From positions 19,553,031 through 19,617,030 of the forward strand of contig CM044957.1 in the NCBI GenBank assembly GCA_024516035.1: a stretch of 64,000 bases of DNA, in the 5' to 3' direction. The notes under the pieces are model-generated. The model had not been told where the DNA came from. It saw only the letters and a program-made list of their open reading frames with translations, and ran no database searches. The translations under genes were made by a program, and so were the position numbers. Source of the DNA: Bactericera cockerelli. Lineage: Eukaryota > Arthropoda > Insecta > Hemiptera > Triozidae. This document shows, piece by piece, positions 56,290-64,000 of this stretch. Position 1 is the first letter of the stretch. Every line of letters starts with the position of its first letter.

Positions 56290-58677
56290 ATGAGCAGAAG
56301 AAGAGCCCATGAAGAGGATGATGGCTATGAGAGAGCATACAAGAAGAGGAGGCGTGTGTCCGAGAACCAAGAACTTGAGGACCGGTTTGAAGTGTTGATT
56401 GTCAAAGTAGGAGAGAAGAGTACTGCCTCCCTGGAGAGCCACCTGGATGGATTGGCGAAGGTTCTGGAGACAGATCTGGCGACATACCGAGTGAAAATAC
56501 TGAGGATTCTAACAGACTGCGCGACCAAGTATCCTGAGAAATGTTGCATCTACACTACTCTGGTAGGCTTGCTGAATGCCAAGAATTACAACTTTGGAGG
56601 AGAGTTTGTAGAGATGATGGTGAAGAACTTCAAAGATGCTCTGAAAAACTGTCAGTGGAATGCAGCTAGATATGCATTGCGATTTCTGGCAGATCTTGTC
56701 AACTGTCATGTCATCTCCACTAACTCATTGCTTCAGCTCCTTGAGAATATGTTGGATGCTTCTAAAGAAGATGGTGTACCCAATGTACGCAAGGATTGGT
56801 ATGTGTATGCTGTTTTGTCTTGCTTACCTTGGGTAGGAAGAGAATTGTATGAAAAAAAGGAACAAGCTCTGGCTTTGCTTTTGTTGAATATTGAGTTGTA
56901 CTTGAACAAAAGGTCTAAGAAACATGTAGCTGCTTTGCAAGTGTGGTCAAGTGACAAGCCACACCCCCAGGAAGAATATTTGGATTGTTTGTGGGCACAG
57001 ATTGTCAAGTTAAGACAAGATAATTGGACCGACAATCATATCTACAGACCTTATACTGTATTTGATTCCCGCTTGTCAGTAGCATTGCAACATAATCTGC
57101 CCAATATTATACTGCCACCCCATAATGATAGTTTGGTGTATCCCATGCCATCAGTAGTATTCCGTATGTTTGATTACACTGACTGCCCTGAGGAAGCAGG
57201 AGTGTCTCCATTGCCCGGAGCTCACTCTATTGAGAGATTCCTTATTGAGGAACATTTGCTGCAAATCATAGAAATGAATTGGATAGAGAGAAAAGATTGT
57301 GCTGCCCAACTCTTAAAATACAACATGAAGATACCTCTAGAATACTGCATTGTAGAAATAATATTTGGAGAATTGTTCAGACTCCCTACTCCACAATATT
57401 TGGAAATAATGTATGGATCTGTGCTTATAGAGCTGTGCAAGATGAAGCCTGCCACCATGCCTCAAGTTCTGGCCCAGGCTACTGTCATTTTATTCATGAG
57501 GATTGAAAGTATGAATGCAGCTTGCTTTGATAGGTTTGTCTCTTGGTTTTCATACCATCTAAGTAATTTTCAGTTTCAATGGAGTTGGGATGAATGGGAA
57601 ATTGCTTTAAAACTTGACCAAGAACACCCAAAACCTAAGTTCATCCATGAAGTCCTCAATAAATGTGTTAGACTTTCATATCATCAGAGAATCAAGGAGA
57701 TAGTGCCTGTTTCATTTGCTCCATTGTTGCCTCTGAAGCCAGAACCTCATTTTAAATATAGTCAAGAGGGTGCTGAATTATTACCAGGTTTTGCCTATGC
57801 ACAAGAACTCATCAATGCTATCAAGAAAAAACAAAGTGCTCCACATGAAATCATGCTCATTCTAAATAAGATTCCCTCCTCTAGCATGGATGAAGATGGT
57901 ACAGACCCCATCAATCCACTGAAAATAGATGTTTTCACACAAGTCCTTTTTCACCTTGGAAGCAAGTCATTCTCTCATTCATTTGCTGCCTTGTCTAAAT
58001 TTTACAAGGTTCTAAAAGATCACATTGCAAGTACAGAAGAGTCTCAAAGCTATGTACTGAAAAGTTTGTTTGAACTATGGCATGACCACCAGCAAATGAT
58101 GGCAGTTCTCATTGACAAAATGTTGAAAACACAACTTCTCCACTGTTCCTCTGTTGCTAACTGGATTTTCTCCAAAGAAATGCAACCAGAATTTACTAAA
58201 CTCTATGTTTGGGAAATATTACATCTTACAATCAAGAAAATGTCAAAATATGTCAACAGAGTTGGGAAAGAATTGCATGATGCAAAAGAACGCCTTAAAC
58301 ATGTTACATCTGAGAGTGAGGAGGAAAGTGATGGTGAAGGAGGTAAGAAGAATGAAGAGAAAATATCAGAGGAAGTTGTGGAAAAAATTGAAGAGAAATT
58401 GGAAGCAGCTCAAGCTGATCAGAAGAATCTTTTCCTTATTATCTTCCAGAGGTTCATCATGATTCTCTCAGAGCACCTGGTTCGGTGTGACACGGATGGC
58501 ATTGATTTCAACACTCACTGGTACAAGTGGACTATTGGGAGACTCCAGCAAGTACTTCTTGCTCATCATGAACAAGTGCAGAAATATTCAAGCACTCTGG
58601 AAACTCTCTTGTTCACACAAGACTTAGAACCTCACATCTTGGATGTATTCCACCAATTTCTTGCACTTAATGCTTAA
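56290..58677 (+). CDS. Cbp80: Nuclear cap-binding protein subunit 1 (CBP80/NCBP1), complete, single exon
   Basis: An uninterrupted 795-codon frame from ATG to TAA, against 790 residues in human NCBP1. CBP80 binds CBP20 to form the nuclear cap-binding complex on capped Pol II transcripts, acting in splicing, export and the first round of translation. Colinear conserved blocks: N-terminal bipartite nuclear signal (RRR...KKRRR, residues 3-22); first MIF4G domain, about 30-240, with [19 protein letters not shown] and [47 protein letters not shown]; the two MIF4G-like domains with [30 protein letters not shown] and [13 protein letters not shown]; an acidic lysine-rich linker at about 677-705; and [20 protein letters not shown] near the C-terminus. 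It has no introns, and its third codon positions look AT-richer than those of neighbouring exons. A possible poly(A) signal AATAAA is at 58964. It is divergent from Polr1B, with its start about 1.4 kb from the first Polr1B exon seen. Confidence 0.97.
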   Translation: MSRRRAHEEDDGYERAYKKRRRVSENQELEDRFEVLIVKVGEKSTASLESHLDGLAKVLETDLATYRVKILRILTDCATKYPEKCCIYTTLVGLLNAKNYNFGGEFVEMMVKNFKDALKNCQWNAARYALRFLADLVNCHVISTNSLLQLLENMLDASKEDGVPNVRKDWYVYAVLSCLPWVGRELYEKKEQALALLLLNIELYLNKRSKKHVAALQVWSSDKPHPQEEYLDCLWAQIVKLRQDNWTDNHIYRPYTVFDSRLSVALQHNLPNIILPPHNDSLVYPMPSVVFRMFDYTDCPEEAGVSPLPGAHSIERFLIEEHLLQIIEMNWIERKDCAAQLLKYNMKIPLEYCIVEIIFGELFRLPTPQYLEIMYGSVLIELCKMKPATMPQVLAQATVILFMRIESMNAACFDRFVSWFSYHLSNFQFQWSWDEWEIALKLDQEHPKPKFIHEVLNKCVRLSYHQRIKEIVPVSFAPLLPLKPEPHFKYSQEGAELLPGFAYAQELINAIKKKQSAPHEIMLILNKIPSSSMDEDGTDPINPLKIDVFTQVLFHLGSKSFSHSFAALSKFYKVLKDHIASTEESQSYVLKSLFELWHDHQQMMAVLIDKMLKTQLLHCSSVANWIFSKEMQPEFTKLYVWEILHLTIKKMSKYVNRVGKELHDAKERLKHVTSESEEESDGEGGKKNEEKISEEVVEKIEEKLEAAQADQKNLFLIIFQRFIMILSEHLVRCDTDGIDFNTHWYKWTIGRLQQVLLAHHEQVQKYSSTLETLLFTQDLEPHILDVFHQFLALNA

Positions 58678-59541
58678 ACTTGTACATAATAATTATTGTA
58701 TGTTATTTTTACATTGTGAAAAAATTATTCAATATCATGAACTTCTCATATGTATGCCATGAAACCAGGCAAGTGGTTTAAAAATAATGAATTATCTTTG
58801 ATATTTAAATCCTTAATGCCTGAGGTCAATTTATTGTTCTTAGCTTTTAAAATTTGATAATATAAACAAACTACAAAAATCACTTCTGAACATATTATGT
58901 ATAGGTTCATTATTTGAAATAGGTACAGTACAATTTTATTAATTCTCACATTCTCAAGTGTCAAATAAATATACAAAAAATAGCTTGAAAATAGTTATTT
59001 ATATGTATTCTCAAACTCAGGTGGTTCAGGTCCAAGTATGACAGGTTTGAGTAATGGTGGCATCACAATTGTGTTAAACAACTAAGTAGTTATTTACAGG
59101 TACAACTTCATACTACTATATAAAAAATAGTTGTAGTATTTTTTATGAAATTTCATAAATAAATTGAAATTTTTATATGAATATTTCACTTATAAAATAT
59201 TTCAAATGACAAAATAACTATTTTTTTGTTTCTTTTATATTAAGAAAATCATTTACTTATTCTTAGATTGACAGAGTGTGTTTTCATTTAAATAAATATA
59301 TTTGTATTTTTACTGGTGTAGCTACAGTAAAAACCACAATTTCTCTATATGAAGTTTTTCTATATTTTGTTAGGATCCCATTAACTACCAGCTGAACAAC
59401 CAGAATTAAATTTTACTATCTGAATCCATTACTATGGATTCAGATGTGGCTGGTGCTAAGGAGCTGTGGAACTGCAGCATCCCCAGACAAAAAAGGAAAA
59501 ATGACTTGTTAAAAGTAGACAGTGCAAATTTTTAAACATTA

Positions 59542-59670
59542 ACAGCTATATTTATGAACAGAGAATTTAGTCTGAGCAATGTCTCAAGCAAGTTAGTGGC
59601 CAATCATATTGAAAGAAATCATGCTTGAGACATTGCTCAGACGGCATTTTCTGTTCATAAATACGGCTGT
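59542..59670. mobile_element. 129-bp hairpin element
   Basis: ACAGC.(T/C)ATATTTATGAACAGA and TCTGAGCAATGTCTCAAGCA in the left arm are mirrored by TGCTTGAGACATTGCTCAGA and TCTGTTCATAAATACGGCTGT in the right arm: about 55 bp of near-perfect stem with a 20-base loop. Confidence 0.85.
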
Positions 59671-60364
59671 AAGTGAATCATTAATTCATAATTATTATGA
59701 TTGTGCTAATTATTAAAATAGTAACCAAAAAAATAATAACAACACAGGGAGCCTGTAGATCTGCAGCCCAAAGCAGTCATTAGTTCATTACTAATGACAA
59801 CTTAATTATGTGTGAGTTGTAGAGAGCAACAATTCTAAACATGATTTCTTGATGACTGGGTATTTCCATGAGTAAAAAGCAATAACTAAATACCCCCTTA
59901 CAGCGTAATGAGCTACACAACACTTGGTTGTTATAAACAACACAAGTATTGTATAACTGGACTTGTAGTTATACTCAACACATCCTGAGACCTTATATAA
60001 TTTTATTTTTAAATTTAATCCTGATTTATTATTCAGCCCTTATTCAGAGTATCTTTAGATGCCATTTATTATTATATAATTTTTTTTCTGTAATCTTCTT
60101 TTCCAATTTCCTTTGGTACTATATTATTGCATTTGGATACCTACTTATTTTAATGATTTTTAATAAGACGTTTGGTATTTTGAAGAACATCATGGACATT
60201 TTACCTTGGACATTGAAAAAAGTTGCCTTTGGTGCTATTAAGGCATGTTTGAAATAAGTTCAACAAGAAAATGTAGCTGTATGTATTACATTTTTTAAAG
60301 CCATTTTCCCTCACACCTTTCTCCTCCAGTCCTGAGATAAAAAAATCTGGTGTAAACATCACAC

Positions 60365-60975
60365 AACTTTCCTTATCCATCAAAAATAAGTCGAATTCTG
60401 CCACTGGTGACTCAACGGTAAGAGATAGATAAAAATCAATGCCAAATTTGTAATCAGCACCTCAAAATCATTGGATTTGATATGTCGCAACCCCCATCTA
60501 GGGTGAATAATGAAAAAGTTAGTCCAAGCGGGTCCCCTCTAAAATACCGGTAAATTGTGGCCGGGTTCCAAAAAGTTCAAGATATCAAAAAATGATCGGA
60601 GTGAACCCCTATTTTTTTTTTAATCCGAGAAATATTGTTCTCTAACTTTTTTTGTATCTTTAACCAATTCAAAGAAACGGCGGTTGTGGCCAATATTTGC
60701 GGCCGATTTGAACCAAAAGTTTCGTGGTTCGTCTGGTGTATAAAATTAATTTGCATACCAAATTTTAAGTCTCAAGCTCTTACCGTTCTCGAGATATCCT
60801 GTTTACACACACACACACACACACACACAGACAGACAGACTCACGGACGAATGGCTGAAAACAACTTTTTTGGTATCCTGAGGCTATGATTCGTCCAGAA
60901 ATGTGAAAAACTGGGTAGGTCAAATTTTCGACAAATACAAAACTTTCCTTATTATAGGATAAGGAAAGTAAAAAA
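60365..60975 (-). mobile_element. ~610-bp dispersed element with ACTTTCCT...AAGGAAAG ends (copy 3)
   Basis: Reverse-orientation copy ending in TTTCCTTATTATAGGATAAGGAAAGT at 60970. It contains a CA microsatellite (60803-60828) in the position where copy 2 has GTGTGTGT. Confidence 0.75.
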
Positions 60976-62839
60976 ACACACAACATGGATTTTTTCATTT
61001 TCTGAGATGCTGTAGCTGCATGAGCTAAGACCAACGGTTTTGCTGGTTTCTAACCGGGTTTTCTGAGTAGGTATTTATTTTTTCTACTAGTTTATGGACA
61101 GAAGTCTGAACTAGGGCTTGGCAAAGGTTTTTGGAACTCAATGTTGGTTATTATTCTGAACACCAAATTTTTCTCTTTTAGAGAGCCTGTTTGACAAGTC
61201 TGATGGTGGAGTGCATAGTCACTAGCAATATGATTAAGCATGGCCACTAGAATGGGTATAAAGTCGATTGATTTATTCTGTTCATTAGCAACTATGCTCT
61301 TTGGGCTGAGCCCGCCTTTTGGAGCCTGGGTCCGAACAATTTTGCCTTCATTGATGTGCACAGCCCTGTCTGAGACCCAAATTTCAAGGCTCTCCAGATG
61401 TGTACTCTAGCTTTAATAGGTTCCTATTCTATGAAGACTTAATGATCTTTGAAGGTCTACAATTTCGGAATGACAAGATCACCACCTACCTCATTCTGCT
61501 TATCAGGTGGTTTCCCATAACTTTCGGCTGTAAGATTCTTCAGGCTCGGAGCAGACTGATGATTCTCATTCACTATCATTTCCACTACCTGATTCTCAAC
61601 TTTAACGTCATAAAATTGCAATTTACTTCTTCTTTAGGTCTTAAATTGACAAATAAAATGTAAGTGCACACCTTTCAGAGTTTTTATTGCAATTTTCAAA
61701 TTTAAATTTTCGTGCCACTTTTCTAACCTCAATTGAGGTAAATTTTACACGTGATATTTTACTTCCTCGTTTTGTTCACTTGTTGTTGGGTGTATAAAAA
61801 ATTGTACGACTTCTTTAGATAGGAGGTAGGGTAAATATTTTAAACCATAAAATATGGTATAAATAAAACATAATTTTGTTGAAATGGGATCCAATGAGAT
61901 TAAGATATAAGATTACAAAGGTGTGTATTTTATAACAAGACTAGTAATTAGGTAGGTAGTAGAAGTTTTCAAACTAAAATTTTCTTCCCATTGTACGTAG
62001 GTAGGTACTCATCCATTTGATTAAAATTAAATTATTAATTTAGTATGTACTCCTAGATACCAGCGTTGGTTCGAGTCCCAAGTGAGTACGGCAAAATTTT
62101 AGGTGAATTTGCTGAATTGAGTCATCACAAAAATGTTACCTAAGCTATTACCACATCGTAAGTACCTATGATTACTTATTCACTTCTAACCTGATGTTTA
62201 TTACCCTATCCCTAGAGTTGAAACCCGGTTGTCCTATCAATATTTTGGAAAGAACTGAGAAGAAAACTTCAAGGTGCGTAATGAGTATCATAGGATAGGG
62301 TATAAGGAGGTAGATATGCTTGATAAAAACCAGCCAAAATTCACTTTATGTACCTACCTATACAGTATACAATTACCCTTGACACGTTCCCTGATATTTT
62401 GCCAAACATCTCAATTCTGTGACCTACATCTCAACAATCACATGATGTAAATTTCATTCATATTATTCGCTACTAGCAGTATTACATCTTATGGTGTATA
62501 AATACGAGTAACATTTAAGCCCTATGGTGTGAGCGAAGATTTTGCAAGCACGGTTAATAGACTGATAGTCTAGCTCTGTATGTACTTGACGGCAGAAGTA
62601 GCAGTAGACGGTAGAAGCGAAGAAACTAGTAGACCACTGATCTCCTCATGCATATAAAGAAGACTGAAGTTTTCGCACAAGGAGCAGATGAGATAAGGTA
62701 GAAGTCCTAAAGTTAGACCAATGAAATTCACGTACATATGTGTGCCTGGTTGGCTGAGAATCTCTCTGAACCTACGAGTCAAAGGTTCGATTTCCTCCGG
62801 GGCAGGTTTCTTCCATATTTGATCCTCTCTTCTATAGGC

Positions 62840-63020
62840 TACGATCGCGAGTGGTGTTGCGCGTTAGACTTGCACGCACGTTGACCCGGAATAAATACCA
62901 ACAGGGTAGTAATTTTACTGCTCAGTATTTGGATGTTATGGCGTACACTCATAATCTCGTGAGGAAAAATGAGTCGCCACTTCTATGGATAGCAACCAGT
63001 GGCGGCATTACGTAAATGAA
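62840..63020 (+). mobile_element. SINE family D copy, diverged
   Basis: GAGTGGTGTTGCGCGTTAGA head, TCTCGTGAGGAAAAATGAGT and CAACCAGTGGCGGCATTACG body. Confidence 0.65.
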
Positions 63021-64000
63021 AACAATGAAGTAAATACTTGGGAAAGTATTATTAGGAGTGTCGTAATGCTGTACAACTCAATGAAGTTGTGATAGAATAA
63101 CACAAAAAAACTAGGAGTTCTGTGAACTGTAAACCTCACACAAATTCTATTGTCAATGTCATATCGCGCATGAGGACATCGAGACCTTTCGTTCAATACC
63201 CCACTCATTGGGTTTTTATTAAAAAATATTAACCGGCCAACTTTTGGGGCTCTTTTTCGATTTTTACCACAGTGCAGCCCCCTTAGCTTCCACGATCACA
63301 AAATTTCACTACTAAAATCAAATATGTATGAATTTTTAACGACTCTACAGAATTTATTAAATAAATTAGAAAAATCATTTTTAAATTTTACCAAAACGGC
63401 CCCAATGCGATCCCGAAACGCCCAAATCGGCCCAAAAACAAAAGGTAAAATTTAGGTCCGCAATGAATATGCATACTAATTTTCACAATTTTGAAGAATC
63501 CGGTCGGGAGTTAACGCGGAACAGTCAAACGAAAGCCATATCGTCCACTACCCATGTTAACAGTAACTCATTTAGGTCCCTTTGCTCCCTAACTCGGTTG
63601 GTTACATACATAAGTATCATATCTATTCTACGCTATCAAATTTAAAATAATTCATTAAGGGGCTTCTAATTGTTTAAATTTCAGATGCCTTGACTGAATC
63701 CTCAGAAATTTACCATAAAAAAATTAAGTTCAATTTGGATTTAACTAGTTAACTTTCATGAAATACAAATAATAATAAAGTATTTATGAACCGGGAAGCT
63801 GTCAGACAGATAAGAGTTGTCACCTATGCACTATTGTACCCTGAGTGGAATTCCTATCAAATGGTTAATAATGTGCAGAGCTCAATATTGAATATAGTAT
63901 GGCCATGAGCTGTTCAGGTGCTGATAAGATATTGGAGGTTACATCACTTATCGAGTATGATATTGAGTAATTGTAAATTCCTATGACACATTACAACATA

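Larger units (their letters stand above)
58678..64000. other. Region downstream of CBP80 without recognised genes
   Basis: Holds the CBP80 3' UTR (AATAAA at 58964), the hairpin element, one 610-bp dispersed element, a SINE D copy and a possible tRNA-like head near 62745-62800 (CAAAGGTTCGATTTCCTCC). The minus-strand frame at 61092-61361 is 89 codons and may be a decayed mobile-element frame, but I cannot place it. The last 900 bases show nothing I recognise. Confidence 0.5.

Overview
This is eukaryotic, almost certainly insect, genomic DNA: AT-rich, intron-rich, and full of tRNA-derived SINEs, LINE 3' ends and small inverted-repeat transposons. The proteins are closest to the insect versions of DOCK, RNA polymerase I subunit 2 and CBP80 as I know them. 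A hemipteran such as a planthopper is my guess, not something the sequence proves. There are no operons or bacterial-type features.

Layout. (1) 668-20592, + strand: the last 13 exons of a DOCK-family Rac GEF (714 codons; best guess myoblast city/DOCK1 type), covering the end of the helical region, DHR-2 and a proline-rich tail with a Crk-type SH3 ligand. (2) 5450-5538, - strand: an intron-containing tRNA-Tyr(GUA) gene inside a DOCK intron. (3) 25211-54902, - strand: 21 exons of the RNA polymerase I second-largest subunit (RPA135/Polr1B), about 1113 residues, lacking only the first ~30. Its three most N-terminal exons in the window each carry a one-base reading-frame break at a C/G run. (4) 43596-44578, + strand: a two-exon, 107-residue basic protein gene nested in a Polr1B intron on the opposite strand. 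(5) 56290-58677, + strand: an intact 795-residue nuclear cap-binding protein CBP80 in one uninterrupted exon, head to head with Polr1B. The remainder (58678-64000, introns, and 20593-24370) is mobile-element debris and unannotated AT-rich DNA. DOCK and Polr1B converge; Polr1B and CBP80 diverge.

The outstanding feature is a set of tandem arrays that sit on exon boundaries. At least nine tandem duplications or minisatellites in the two large genes have a repeat unit made partly of the last or first coding bases of an exon and partly of the adjoining intron, so each copy carries another splice donor or acceptor. Units of 19, 35, 36, 47, 62, 69 and ~100 bp occur, with up to 41 copies, and an 18-copy 48-bp array covers the Polr1B stop codon. 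The 36-bp (DOCK) and 69-bp (Polr1B) arrays stay open in the gene's reading frame, so choosing another copy's splice site would lengthen the protein by 12 or 23 residues per unit. The 47- and 62-bp arrays would give a frameshift and early stop. The exon-proximal copy restores a normal protein in every case, so the extra copies can be hidden in introns. I know of no name for this arrangement.

All exon boundaries were worked out by reading splice sites, phase and family conservation by eye; no transcripts or database searches were available.
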